DNA from: Elysia crispata
Taxonomy: Eukaryota; Mollusca; Gastropoda; Plakobranchidae
Direction: 5' to 3'
Length of the DNA: 64,000 nucleotides
NCBI GenBank assembly: GCA_033675545.1
Contig: JAWDGP010007172.1
Location: 227,501 to 291,500, forward strand
Both the position numbers and the translations under genes were made by a program. Below the pieces are notes generated by a model. The model was given only the letters and a program-made list of their open reading frames with translations. It was not told the DNA's origin and made no database searches. Below, piece after piece: positions 23,790 through 37,074 of the stretch; the stretch's first letter is position 1, and each line of letters opens with the position of its first letter.

Positions 23790-26700
23790 TCACTCAGCCA
23801 TCTCCACATCCTCCCAGCCATCGTTCTCTTCAAACATGTTTCCCTTTACAGTTGTCCCCCCTGCTTCCTTGTTTTTCTTCTTGCGATTTCTTCTCTTTTT
23901 GCCTGATCCTGTAGCGGCCGGGGCTGATGAAGATGCAGCTTCCGTACTGGAAGTCGCTGCCTCAGCTGATGTCTTGACCTTTTTTGCGTTAGACGGAAAC
24001 AAAGGAAAAAATTTTCAAATCCAAAAATTGAGAGATTGGTGAAGTTTACCTGATTAAAAACACGAGTATCAGATTCTGTTTAAAAAAGAAAATCTTGATT
24101 ACTTACAGCTGATTTAAATCCTAGTTAAAATGTCAAAAGTCTGCCATCAGCGTAGCACACTGACTTTTAAGGCAGAAAAATCTTCCATGAAATACCAAAA
24201 TCAAAAGCTAGACACATGTATAACTCAAGTTCAAAAGACAGTGTGAAACACAAGACAACACAAGCCTAGCATATGATACTGACAAAAAAAAAATCTCATA
24301 CTTGATCGAGCGAGTGCCAACTCAAGACGGGACGTGGTAACATCTTTACTGTCCCTCCCTTCAAAAGATTTTAAGAAGGCAGATTAAAGTGTTAGGACCA
24401 TTCCATTTTCACGAAAAAAAACCCAAAACAACTGAATCGTGGTGCAAAGGAAATTCTCTCTATAGCTCATGTACAAACTAGCCTCTCTTTGATCTGAAGA
24501 TACATGCTTGAAAGCGACAGAAATTCTTTCTCTTATCTGTTGAGTCAAATCTAAATTTGTCACGATCTCTTCTATTCTTTCTATTTTATGATAGATCACT
24601 CATATCAATAAATACGTAAATCTGGATTCATAGTTCTGAGCTTCTGTCATTGAACATCTGTCTTGACCAAACCCTGCTCAATATATCCTAACATCTTTTG
24701 CAGTTTAAAAACCCCTGTGCTATTTAGTCAATACTATTAGGGCAGACAGCTTTCATATTCCTTTTCCTGTTCATCCTTCTCTGACTTTGCTCTCACCTCT
24801 GTATTAGCTACTTCCTCCACCATCTCTGCATCTTCTGCTTCCTGTTTGTCCTTCTCTGACTATGCTCTCACCTCTGTATTAGCTACTTCCTCCACCATCT
24901 CTGCATCTTCTGCTTCCTGTTTGTCCTTCTCTGACTATGCTCTCACCTCTGTATTAGCTACTTCCTCCACCATCTCTGCATCTTCTGCTTCCTGTTTGTC
25001 CTTCTCTGACTTTGCTCTCACCTCTGTATTAGCTACTTCCTCCACCATCTCTGCATCTTCTGCTTCCTGTTTCCGCTTGGATTGCTTGTCATTAACATCA
25101 ACTGAGAGGAAAGAAAAATATTCATCATGGATTTTTAAAAATTTTGTTTCTATAGAATTAACAGCAGAAAAAAAAATTGACACAGTGAGGGAAAAATATG
25201 AGAAATGCAGTCCTTCTCAAGAAAATATCTTTCATAAATGACCACATAAAAGTACAGTCAAATTTCGACGAGTTTACAAAATTAAGTTTCCCTCACATTT
25301 GAAGATGTAACTATAATTTCGATTTTCTAATGCACAATTCAACTATGAATTAAAAGTTTGTGGGAACATAAAAACACAAATTCTTATTGACTTTTGCACA
25401 AACAATAAAAGATAGAAGCTACTTGGATTGATTTTTGTTTACTGTCAACCAGTAAAACAGACAGAGACTTCAGGGAATGAGCAACTTAATTATCCTTCAT
25501 TATTTCTTGTTGTGTTTGATTTCAATATTTTTAGACTGCACTTCTGTTTTGTAAACTTTAAAACCTCAATGGAATAGAAAGCTTTCAGTTTCCCACACTA
25601 GAGTATTGAATGGAACCGAAAAAAATAAACTCTTCCCATGATAAGATCTGTTGTAATTCTTTGATCCTGTTTCAATATGGGCAATAGATGTAGCAATTTA
25701 AGAATACTTGATTTCATCAGCAGTTACAAAGAAAAAAAAACAACTCTAAACCTGCTGGATCTAACAATTATTTGGAAAAAAAAGGGCATTACCAAACCTT
25801 GTTTAACAAGTGAACATTTGCACAAGGGGCAAACATCTCTGGCTAGATAACTTTATCTTAAACATCGGGAGAGAGAAATAATTACAAAAATAAAACTTTG
25901 GGTCATGCTGTGAAAAAAATAAGAATGCCATAAAAAACTGAAAAAGCTGTTTAAAAATTATTCCACCTGATTAGCTCATCTTACCTTGCATCTGTGACTT
26001 CTCCCTCAGAGAATGCCCCAATCTCTTCGTGAGTCTTCGCTTCTTTTTGCCAGAAATTTTTATGTTGTTTTGAGGATTCCGCCTGTTGTAAGATTGATTA
26101 AGTTGTTATTACTTTTGTAAAATAATTTATGCAAAACTCATGAATTCTCGAAACAAACTTTACACTTAAAAACACATTTCATAGCCTTTTCCCTCTTTTC
26201 TTTATGAAAAATAAAAAAGCGAGACATCTTAAAGCACAATATTGACCACTTGATTACAAATGTATTCAAAACAGCATTTTAACTACACACATACTTAACA
26301 CGTCATCCTTGAATTTTTTAGTGCTACAATTTAATTATCAAAAGACATTCTTCTCTACCTTCCAGCCCAGAGCACCGTACCTCTCATTCTCTAGATTTTA
26401 AGATGAGATTGCATAATTATGTCTCCCAAGGGAGTCAGAAATCAAATTCAAAGAGACCTGATGAAGGATATAAAGTGATATTTATCCTTTGTACATAAAA
26501 CAAACAATTCTTTTAAATCATTAGGGCACCAGTTGGCTCAGCAGGTGTATATAAAGGACTTGCACATGACTTTTGGTCAGCTGCCCTCAGTACTTATAAA
26601 CTTGCTCTGAAACGGTACAGCATTGCAGACAACAACTCACAATTTGTTTTTCAACTTCTCATCACTGAAGAGATGTACATCCTCGATATTCACTTCTTTA

Positions 26701-27388
26701 GGGGTCTGTTGTTTTTTCTTCTCTGCCTTTTTCTGTCTCTTCCATTTCTGAGTCTTTGCACTTTTAAACTGGCGAGAAAATATGATATCATTATCAGGTG
26801 GAAAGAAAACAAAACACCAAGATTTAGGTGGAATATTTGACTTACAAGTCCTGATTTTATGAAAATAAAATAATTAAAAGATTTGTAATAACTTGTTAGC
26901 ACTTACAGAGACTTGGCCTAAATGAGAAGAAGTCTAATCTGACAAGCCTTTTTTTTTTTTTTTCACAATTTGTGATAGATATAACATATGTTATCTTACA
27001 GTTGTATTCTGATTTAAACCCATTTTCAAAGATGGAAGGTTGCGTTTTCTCTTTGGATGGAGCTTCCTCTTGGCCTTAATACTCTCTTTACCTCCTTTTT
27101 TTCTGTATTTGCATCAGATGTGGATACAATGTACAGTAACTTCAAATTTATTTTAATTCAGGTAATCTTCTGCTGAAATGGTCTCTGAGACAGATGAGAT
27201 ACATTATATTTGTAATAAAAAAAAAAATTGATAACCTCAAATACAAATGAGTTTCACACTAAAAATCAGACAAAATGTATGAAAGTACAAGACCACCCAT
27301 AACATCAGGCACGGAAAAAAAAGCGAAATAGACATAACTAAAGGCTTACCTTCTTTTTGTTGTTACTTGCTAAACTTTTAATCCCCAT
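23790..27388 (-). CDS. Gene B: small Lys-rich protein resembling C11orf98 (5 exons, 177 aa)
   Basis: Exons in transcript order: 27388-27350, 26768-26641, 26082-25985, 25101-25022 and 23978-23790. Intron phases are 0, 2, 1 and 0 and all junctions stay in frame. The protein starts MGIKSLASNNKKK and has a basic exon 2 (FKSAKTQKWKRQKKAEKKK). Exon 3 carries NIKISGKKKRRLTKRLGHSL, close to the NITLSGKKRRKLL core of vertebrate C11orf98, and both proteins have DVEM near the C terminus. Exon 4 is acidic, and exon 5 is Ser/Ala-rich followed by GKKRRNRKKKNK, a likely nuclear or nucleolar signal. No membrane segment is seen. Exon 4 lies at the start of a 75-bp tandem repeat that duplicates its own splice donor; use of the second donor (24947) would give 202 aa. 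Gene identity is moderately supported; the exon model is well supported. Confidence 0.7.
24766..25065 (-). repeat. Four-copy 75-bp repeat duplicating exon 4 and its donor
   Basis: Four nearly identical 75-bp copies, in transcript order 25065-24991, 24990-24916, 24915-24841 and 24840-24766. Each encodes 25 residues including EAEDAEMVEEVANTE, followed by GAG|GTGAGA, a good splice donor. The second and third copies carry TAG (from CTA on the plus strand) where the first and fourth have AAG. Read-through from exon 4 therefore stops after the second unit. Only the first two copies can be translated in the present frame. Confidence 0.93.
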
Positions 27389-28920
27389 GGCTTTTGGGTT
27401 TACAACTCGACCTGCCCACGATACTTTGAGTTTGGAACCTCTATTATGGGTCTTGAATCTGTTCAATCTGTTTTTAAATTTTAATTTTTCTTAATCAAGC
27501 TAACTTGTCGAATACTAGTCTAGATCTCGGCATACCTAATATAAAAACGAAAGGAAAAGCCTATCTAGCAACGTGAATTAAATTCAAGAGGCGTTATCTC
27601 CCTTAAACTTATTGTATAGCCAATTATAATCGAAATAAAATTTTATCCTTGTTTCAACATTTAATTAAAGCGTATGATTTCAGAGATATCGTAATATATA
27701 TTTATTATAATTTTATAGTTATATTATCCCTTATAATTAAAGGCCTTTCTTAGATGTTTTGGAAAAAATGCAAGCAGTAATTTTTTCTGCTTTATGAGGA
27801 GGACTTGCAAAAATCTGGACTTTAAAGGGTAAAAAGAAACTGAAACTAGAATCCCGCACTGAAGACTTCAGTGGAGTCGTGCTCGTAGGTTCAGGCTAAT
27901 CAACATTTTTTGTGTGTGTTACAAATCAAGATTTGAAGGTAACTTTGTGTAATTGCTCTACATAGATCTATGTAATAAAAAGCTTCAGGAAGAATCCTAT
28001 GATCGGTAGAGTCTTATATACGTTTTGTTCCACCTGAAGTCACAAATATTTTTACTCAGTCACACCTTCTACCATAATAAACAAATTTTAACTAGAGTCT
28101 AGTAGATCTAGGTTTCTTCAGTAGGAGCACAGCGGCCTAGATCTAGAGGAAAATGTTCAGCTTCCAAATTAATGCTACTGAAATTATCAATCTGTGTCTA
28201 AAAGGAGCTTCAAAATCTTTAATCAGGAAATATTATCACCTGAGTTAGATCTAAAAATATAGTCTAGGGGTCAAGCAAGAATTTATAATAGCTTAGAGAA
28301 AGTCAAAGTTCCTTATCCTTTAGATGAAGTCTAGATGGCTGCTCAGAGTCTATGGCAATCAGGCAACAACTTTTTCAACCCTTAGTTCAAAACTTTACGA
28401 AGGCCTTCATCAAACTTGAAAAAGATTATCTGTTGTGCTGTAAAATTGTGGTTTTCTGAATGAATTTGATATATGCTTAACACGAATATGAAAGTTTTGT
28501 TCGTCACAAATAAATACTTTTCAAGATATAAACATTCTTGTGTTGTGCTAAAATCCTATTAAACAACAAGTTTCGAATTTGTCGAGAAACATTCAATTGT
28601 GAAGCCTAAAGTGAGTTGGGCTGGTATCTGCAAATTTACCTCTTTTTTTTTTTAAATGTTAATTTATCCTTAGATATGTTGTTAGAGGGATGTATCTTTA
28701 CATTTCTTCAGCTTTAATTTATTGAACGTGAGTTGTTACTTATGAGCCCTTATTTCTCTCTATTTTAATTTTAATACATTTTCAGGAATAAAAGACAACC
28801 CCTGACCATTTAAGTTTGAGCAAAGATGCTTGTGATTACAAATTATTTTTACTGCAATAATCTTTGAATTTTGACATTAGTTCAATTTTTTTCAGATTAG
28901 ATTAAAGAAAGCGTAAGAAG
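27389..28920. promoter_or_regulatory. Head-to-head intergenic region of genes B and C
   Basis: About 1.5 kb separates the start codons of B (minus) and TRMT112 (plus), so this stretch should contain both promoters and 5' UTRs. AGATCT/TCTAGA-type palindromes are frequent (near 27525, 27965, 28087, 28137 and 28243). No TATA box at a persuasive position was identified. At about 28385-28420 a segment reading GATGAAGGCCTTCGTAAAG on the minus strand resembles a retroelement tail. Confidence 0.45.
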
Positions 28921-31443
28921 ATGAAGCTGCTAACTCATAACATGCTCACCTCGAATATTATCAAGGGTGTCACCAAAGGATTCCCTCTGGGCATAACGGT
29001 AATCTTCTTGAAAAATCTGGAGTTTACTTAGATTAAAGTGTTTTTAATGATAAACTGGGTTTGAAATTAGAAATGGAAAATAATGTTAAATTAAATTTTT
29101 TAATATGGTGTTTCTAAAGGTATTGGTGTAATTAATGGTTGAGAAATCAGCCTGTAATTATTTAACATTGAGGACTAAAATGAGCCTTATAAAGTATATA
29201 TTGCTTTTTGCTTTGTTTATTAAAGCCATTATTTAATGTAGGTTTTTTTCACTGATTTGATATGAATTGTATCTACTTTGTAAATGATACCTCATTTTTT
29301 TTTCCAAATTAGTTGAAACTGAGTATTGAATATATATTACTAAAAGCAAAATAGAACTTTGGTTGCTCTCGCTATACTGACTAAAACTATGGAAATGTAG
29401 CAGGTTTTAAAACATACTGAAATCAGTATTTTATGCATGGAGTCATGTATCACCTTACAAAAGCATAAATTCGCAAATTTTTAAAATTAAATTTTTTGAG
29501 AGTCATACATATATAAGTTTTATTTTGTCTGTAAGGTTTCAATTTAGATCTTGACAGAAAAGAAACTTATTTCTTATACAGTCTACATGGTCGTGGTTGA
29601 TAAGAGACGCAGGCAAGTGAGTAGGAAATCAATCAAATGTGTTCCCTTCTCATTTTCAGCCAACAAAAGTGGAAGTGAAAGAAGTGGATTTCAATCCTAC
29701 TTTTATTGTGAAGACTCTGACCAAGATTGATTATTCTGCTCTCTATCAAGCGGCCAATGATGTGAGTCGTCGAGTTTCAGTCATATTATTATTTATTATG
29801 AAAATAAATGCTTCATGGGTGTCTAAAATAAGATCTTAAGGCATATTGCATAGCAGACAAGCAGAAAACGTTTGAGTGCACAGCTGTGATTAATTTTTTA
29901 TCATTTGATAAAACTGGAAGTTATAGGGTATTCCATCATTATTTGGAAACTGTGATGAAACATTTTAACAGAGAATAGAGATCCTGCAGGACCACTTGGT
30001 CAGTCATGTCCGCTCTGAGAAAAATTGTGTAAACATTCTCTCTCATAGATGATAATCAGTGTAGACATGGTTATGATAAACTTTGACCTAATGTGAGTCC
30101 TGGTATTTGAGATAAAACTTCCACTTTCTGACTCCCTCTCAACAGGTCGGTCACGCCGAGGGGCTTCCTGAGAAGTTGGAGGATGACGTCAAAGAGAATG
30201 AAGATCTGTTGAAAAAGCTTCACAATGCATTGTTACAGGTGAGAAGAATTTTTGGTACTGAGCCTCTTAGAGCGAGTAAGAAGACTTTTTTAACGATTCA
30301 TTACTGTAGGTGAAATGGCTTGTGAGAAAGTCTAGGGGTTCGGAGAATGCACAAGTCGGAACCACTCGCAATAGCTTGAGGAAAGCCATGCTTCAAGAGA
30401 GATGTACCTGAAGTTTCAAGTACCTATAGTAGGCATCCAACTACACTTGATTTTCCTCTCTGTGCTGATATATGGTTTGTTTTCTTGCTGAACTATTCCC
30501 TAGGAATTTCACTAATTTAGTGAACCATCTAGTCCCCATTTCAACTAAAAGAAATAAACAAAAGAACTTACATTCATGACAGGGTTATCCCCCCTCCCTC
30601 CCTCCTCCTATGTTAGTCTGACAGTGATATAACCAACTATATCAGCTACAGGTGGTAAAGATTCAAAGCACTCATCTCATTCTAGATGACAATACACTGT
30701 ACAACACACTATTAAACATCCACGTTTGCCAAACAAAGATTTCCGCATCTGTAATGGCTCCTCTGTCTTAGTTAACCTAACCAAGTTCTCAAATGCTGCC
30801 TTGATATTCAGCCCTGCCTTTTTCTGTCCTCTCTCCTCTATGATGGCACGAAGTCTGTTTAGTTGTGTACATAGAAGTGGCTACTTGCTATGGCTCTCTG
30901 TCCCTTTCCTGCTACGTAGAGCTCAAAACACAGTGCTAGAGGGACTGATCTTGTCATGAAATAACAAGAGAGACAAACGTCCCGCTGCATGCTGCTAAAC
31001 ACTTTCTACCTTGTCCCCACCGTTCCCCCTACTCTGTTAACCAAAATGGATGTTGAAAAACTGACATGCATTGAACACCAGTCATTCTAGTATAACTATG
31101 ATATAGGTCTTGAAATTTAAGTGAAGTAACTTTACTGCTTTTTGAACACTTCAATTTTATCCCATAAATAATTACCCCAAGTGTATTTCAATTTTTTTTT
31201 TAATTATTATTTTAAAATCAACAGAACACCCCCCCCCCCACACACACACACTTTATCTCAACTTTTTATTTTTATTTATTTTGTCTTTTGCTATTAACAG
31301 TATTATTTTCTTGTGATCATCTCCAGGTTGAAGTTATCGAAGGTGAACTTGTTTGTCCAGAGTCTGGTCGCAAGTTTCCCATCTCAAACGGAATTCCAAA
31401 CATGCTGCTACTGGAGAATGAGGTGGAAAATGTTACACAATAA
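28921..31443 (+). CDS. TRMT112: Gene C: TRMT112, methyltransferase activator subunit (4 exons, 129 aa)
   Basis: Exons 28921-28998, 29660-29761, 30146-30238 and 31327-31443 (TAA), all phase 0 with GT-AG introns. The protein starts [12 protein letters not shown], contains [13 protein letters not shown], and ends with the family signature [20 protein letters not shown] followed by NGIPNMLL. Length is close to the usual 125 aa. TRM112 proteins bind and stabilise several SAM-dependent methyltransferases acting on tRNA, rRNA and translation factors (ALKBH8, TRMT11, BUD23, METTL5, N6AMT1), in cytosol and nucleus. Residues 1-20 and the C-terminal strands form the zinc-ribbon-like domain; a single Cys (VCPESG) is left there, as in other animals. 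The middle, from about 35 to 85, is the helical insert. A (GA)n microsatellite begins about 55 nt after the stop. No internal break is seen. Confidence 0.97.
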
Positions 31444-31497
31444 TCAGACACTTTTAGAGAGGAAGGGGGGGTGTCAGAGAGAGAGAGGGGGGGGGAG

Positions 31498-31626
<129 letters not shown>

Positions 31627-34009
31627 CTAATCTGATCAGAGCAATAAGACCTTGGCCAAGTCATGCATCACGATTTATAATATCTGACGGGAGTGTGTGT
31701 TAAGACTCTCACGGACTTAGCTTTTTTTACCTTGAGATTTAGATTTTAACATGTAAAAATAATATTTGAAAATGGCTTAAGTTAACGCTTTTTTAAATTA
31801 TCCCCAGTCTATGTAAAGACTCATTTTAGTTCTAATTTTAATCTATGAATTCAGGCAAAATGCAAGTAGGAGTGCTCTGTCAAGTAAAATTTAATTTTTT
31901 AAAATCATGTTATAATGATTATTGTTTTAAAGGATTAATAGAAAGATAAGAGATTTTAGAAAATTAGTTAATTATTCTTATTATTCTCAAGTTTCTGGAA
32001 TTCGGCGTCTTCACTTTGAGACATTCTTATTTTTAGCATCATAAGAAATAATTCCTATCAGAAGATTGATTAAAAAAGGTTTAAAAAATTATGATTGCAA
32101 GTGGCTTTCAATTACTTATCAGTCTTTATTTGTAAAGAGTAATTCATTGGACAATAACGGACAGTATCTCTTCATCATCTAGTAGAATTGAACGTTGTCA
32201 GTTGTTTTGATTGTTTTTTCTTTATTTTCTCCTTAGTGGAAACATCTGCTGCGGGTGTTTCTTTAAAGTTTATTTTTTTCTCTACATGCATCACAATGTG
32301 CATTTTTTCACACTTATTTTTCGAGGAACGAGGGACATGTGAAGTGGAGGGGGGGGTTAAACTTTATCTGTGCACCTCTGTGAACTTTGTTGTATGAGAG
32401 TGTTTCTCAATGTCATAATCCTTTCCCTCAGTCATGCAGAAATGTGTTTAATTTGATGTTTTGTTGTTCTTTTTTCATACGACTCTTTTTAGTTATTAAA
32501 TGCATACCTCTTTATGTTCCTAGAGATGCCTGGCGTTCCTCACATTTTGATGATATTGAAAAGACCTCACAATAATTTTGAACACTAAAATTTCACCTTC
32601 TCCTTATTTCATTATCAGAAGAGAATTACTATTGTGCGCCATGTGCATTTCAGTCCTGACTTGCCTGATTGACTTCTTAGTTCAAATGTTGCAAGAGATA
32701 AGTAGGAGGAGCTAAGACAGATTCAGAGAAAAAAAAATCATTAAAATTGAGTGTGCGAATTTTAATATAGGATGTACGGAAAAGTTTCAATGAAACAAAT
32801 TTTTTATGTCAATATGCTAAAAATTATTGATTGGCTCATCTTGAAAATTTCATTGCTACGCTTTGAACCAAGATTTGTGTAAAGTTCTGTTTTTGAAACT
32901 ATGGAGACTATTCACATTCTAAGACCTTAAAAATCCATTTTGTTTAAAGTTATTCAAGTTTGATCAAGGTATTTGTTAAAGGCAAAAATAGCTTTAGGAT
33001 TAAAAGTCATTTTGGTTAAACAGTGTTTTACCCTATTTTTTTCCCCTTTTTCTTCATAATGACAAGAGTAATTATGCTTTAACAAATATGTAAAATGGAG
33101 CAAAAAATTTGGACTTGAAAGTTTTCACATGCTGCAAAAATGTAATACTAAGATCTCAGAATATGTCAGACTTTTATGTTCTGTTAGGGAAATTTAGACT
33201 TAGCTGCTGTTGTACTTATTGAAGGAGACAATCCTTTCATTTCCGAGCACGTCAAATGTATCACTACAGTTACAGCTGGGTGGTGTGTTTACATGTATTT
33301 CAATCCTAGTGTTCCTGTTAAATTAATACTGTTGATGTTAAAAATAAAAAATTTAAAACCAAACAAAACATACTTGTGCCTGTATATTCTCGCGTGTATG
33401 TGTGTGTGTATATTTGTAAAGGACATGAGAAGTGTCATTCATACCCATCTTCTTGTCTGGGCCAACACATGCAAATATTTCTTTTTCAAGTGGTCGTCTG
33501 TTCTATGCCATATGATTAATTGGATTGACAATTTTTTATGTGCTTGGCAAAAATTTTCATGTTTGCAAAAAGCAAACATTAAGTTTGGCTTAATAATAGT
33601 GCAACATTAATATTTCTTGCAAATCAGTCCAAGTTGCATGTAAGAAAACATCCATTTCCATAAAAATTTTGAATCTTATTTCTTTATTGCAAACAATACA
33701 TAAATATAAAAATAAAAGATTCAATTAAAAAGCAATAAAAATAAAACAAAGCAAAGCATGAACACAAAGTTGGCATAATGTTCTAGTAATGGCCCTGGTC
33801 AAGGTATGTTTTGCTACCATTGTCACGCCTCTATGTGGTAATCGCTATTGCCCACATGGAGCCGGTTGTTTAAATGGGATTATATTAGTGATGAGTTTGC
33901 CATTAGTTACACAGCCGAAAGATCTGAACTGTAATGAGTTCAGGACTCTAGAGAGACTCAACCCTCTGAGTTAAATTTTTTTTTGTATAACTTCTTGAGA
34001 ATCAGCAAG
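31627..34009. other. Intergenic region downstream of TRMT112
   Basis: AT-rich sequence with no recognisable exon. Candidate AATAAA signals for TRMT112 occur at 33343-33348 and near 33711, implying a 3' UTR near 1.9-2.3 kb if the first is used. I did not see a nearer canonical signal. Confidence 0.4.
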
Positions 34010-34011
34010 TA

Positions 34012-34485
34012 CAGTGGAACCCTCATAATTCGAATTGTATGGGAATGGATTAAATCTTCGAATTAAGAGTATTCGAATTACAAAAATGGGTATAACAGTG
34101 TCTATGACTCATTGAGTGAGTGTGTACTGAGCCTGCAACGAGCAACCCTCCCCTTTCCCCGTCCCACGTTGGTATCTGTGTCAGTAAAGATTTGCTACTG
34201 GCACTTAATTGTTAATGCATCCGCTCCCTTCTTGATTTGTTAGCGCACTGATCAGCCTTTCCTGGGCAGTGATTAGGATTGCTTGCTACTTGAGAGATAC
34301 ATGTAGCACTTTTGTGATGCCTTTTGAGGTGGTATCGAATTCGAATTAAGAGAATCAAATCAGAAATACTTCGATATACGAGTCCGATTCTAACAAAGCC
34401 AAAGAGAAAAAAAAACCAATCATTTTGCAAAATTTGGTTTAAGCGAAATTCGAATAATCAGGCTTCGGTTTAGAGGTTTCCACTG
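34012..34485. mobile_element. Pogo/Tigger-type MITE flanked by TA
   Basis: A 474-bp element bounded by TA dinucleotides. The left end reads CAGTGGAACCCTCATAATTC. The right end, on the opposite strand, reads CAGTGGAAACCTCTAAACCG. Internal ATTCGAATTA words also recur at both sides. CAGTGGAACCTC-type ends with TA target duplication are typical of Tc1/mariner pogo-like elements. No transposase ORF is present, so this is a non-autonomous copy. Confidence 0.75.
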
Positions 34486-34489
34486 TATT

Positions 34490-37065
34490 CTCTCAAGGCC
34501 AGATCAGACTTTTAAGGAGCTGAAGAAAATGTCTGTCTAAATGGGGTTGTATAAAAATTTCTTGATCTTCCTGGAAAAAACATTTTTTTTCAAACAAAAT
34601 ACTGTGTGATTTGGCCAAGTTTTATGAAAAACTTTGTGCAATGTATAGTGTGGAAACATTAAGAAAAATAAATCTCAAAAAAAAAAAAGATAAAATTCTG
34701 GCACACAAGTACATTCCACTTGCATAATAAATATTAAGCTCTTTGGAGCAATGGGTGTCAAATGGAGTCCGAAATAAGTAAGATAGGTTTACAGATATTT
34801 TTCTATGAAATGTATAAATATAATTGCAATTAAAACTAGCAGAGGTGTGCCTCTACACGAGGTGATAAATTTTTGTTTTCAGAAAGTAAGATTTTTTTTC
34901 TTCTTTTCATTTGATTTGATACTTTCGCATATGAAAAAGAGTGACAGACTAAGGTTATAAATTTTTTTCTTTAGTTTCAGATTTATTGAAATAGATAACT
35001 CAAACTTCGTCCAGTTCTGACACAGATAGACAACCAACTTATGCGATTTTAAGTTGCAGAAGAGAATGATAATTTTCTTATGATTCGGCCTCAACGATTA
35101 CATTTTTTTTTCTTCTTCTTTTTTTAAATTAACTATTTATGTAAGTATTTGAAGATATATTCTAAGTTGAAGCACAAGAAATTTACATAAAATATTCTTG
35201 ATGAAACATTATGAATGAATAGATAAGGGAACAAGAAAAAAAAAATTACACTTTTTTTTTGGGGGGGGGGGGGGGGAAGGGTGCTTAGTATAAACAAAAT
35301 TTTCTTAACGTTTTAAACTGAAGTTTATTTTACATGAATGTAGTTACATTGTGACCAGTTACATGAGTCGCAATACTGTTTTAGAAACTGTATTAAGCAC
35401 ACCATAAAATAACAATGTAAGCAGGTTATATATATATATGTACCACTAGAATGGCTAACACGTCAGCTGCCTGAACGTAATATATATAAGTATGAAACTG
35501 AATTCACAGAAAGGTATGATATTGATATACATTTTGTAAAAATATGAAGAAAGGAGCCCATGCAGTTCTGCCCCCCCCCCCCCCCATATGGCAGACTGAC
35601 GTACCTGACAAAAACCTGTTTTCTAATTTGTTTGCATAAACTGACTATTTAAAGTATTATCCAACTTGAGTAAATGGCAGAGCGGTGTATCTTCATTGGT
35701 ACTTTAATTTTTTTTTTGCTTGTCAAATTGACGACCTAATGGTTTTTTTTTTTTAATTTTTCCTGAAACCACAAAATCTGTAGATATGTCAGTTTGCCTT
35801 TGGGGGGCAGAATAGAATGGTATTACTTGATTGTAAAAATTACTTAATAAATTGTTAAAAAAAAGAGACAAGTTTGGCACACGTTTGTCAACTGTCTGAA
35901 ACTAGTTAAAACATAATCCGGCAGTCTTATCAACCCCTCACACCCACAAAAAAAAAAAACAAAACATGCAAACTCTAGCCCCTCAAAGGATTGTCCTCTT
36001 CAAAAAAGTACAGGAAGTTCATTTTTTCAACTGTTTTGTTAATAGTGTCTTGGAAGTGTTGACTGCATTTCATCACAATACTTCTGCCGTGCCAGGTAAT
36101 AAAATAGAAAATGTACATAAAAGATATCCTAACCATATCAATATAAAAATTTATTACATTGGGTGTAGGAGAGAGAAAAATGGGAACAAGAATACATCAT
36201 AATCAGAGTGAAAAAGTAGGCTATATTGATACTAGAACTGTGATATAGGAGGTTATATTAAAAATGAAACTAGACCTGTGTTATAGGAGGTTATATTAAT
36301 AGAACCATTGTGTTTTGTCTTTTGAGTCTGAGGCAGGAAAATCGACTCTTTTGAATAATCACAGCCCCGAAATGGCTCTTAAGTTTTCTTTCCTTGTGAT
36401 ATTCTCAGTCCTAGTGAGTTATATTGGCTTCTTTGTATAATAATAACATGTTAAATATTGCAGTAAGTGTTTATCTTTTACGAATATTATCTGACAATGT
36501 CAAGCTATCTTAAGTGCACAGCCAAAATCAACACAATCTTCAAAACTCAATACAAAGTCGGTTTTAAAATCTTAAAATATGTGCAAGTGCATTTGCAATA
36601 TACCATATCATGTTACACTGAAAACACTTACAATATCAATAGAGCAAGATTTTGAAGTATTCAAGGCCAGTTAATCTCTGACCTTTAGATCTTGGTAAAA
36701 AAAATTCCTGTACAACACCGCCTCCAAAAAAAAAACACAAAAAAATTCATAGTTTCTCAATTAGTGCTCCACAGTATGCTTGTAGCTAGACAGCAAAAAT
36801 GAAAAGAAAAAATTTTTTTGACAAGATCTGGTAAGTAAAAGATATATTTCAAAACTTCGTTATGACTCATGCTCTTTAAAATTAAAGGTATTTAATAAGA
36901 GGAACCAGATTCATGCATGAATAACATGGGTGATGTTAAATACCTCATGGATTTTCAATATTGTCAAAGCTTTATCAGCTTTTTACTTTTCTACAAGCCC
37001 AGATGCAATGTTCTTTTATTACCTTAACCTTCCTTAAGTTCCAGAAGAATCTCATACAAAGAGGG
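34490..37065. other. AT-rich intergenic region, no gene seen
   Basis: Contains poly-G at about 35261-35276, poly-C at about 35572-35586 and many A/T homopolymers. No exon with consistent splice phases or RNA gene was recognised. Confidence 0.4.
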
Positions 37066-37074
37066 CCTCTTTTG

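Noticed and set aside
27389-27473. In-frame N-terminal extension of gene B upstream of its ATG
   Set aside because: The frame stays open for about 28 codons (GSKLKVSWAGRVVNPKA) but has no ATG and meets a stop; read as 5' UTR.
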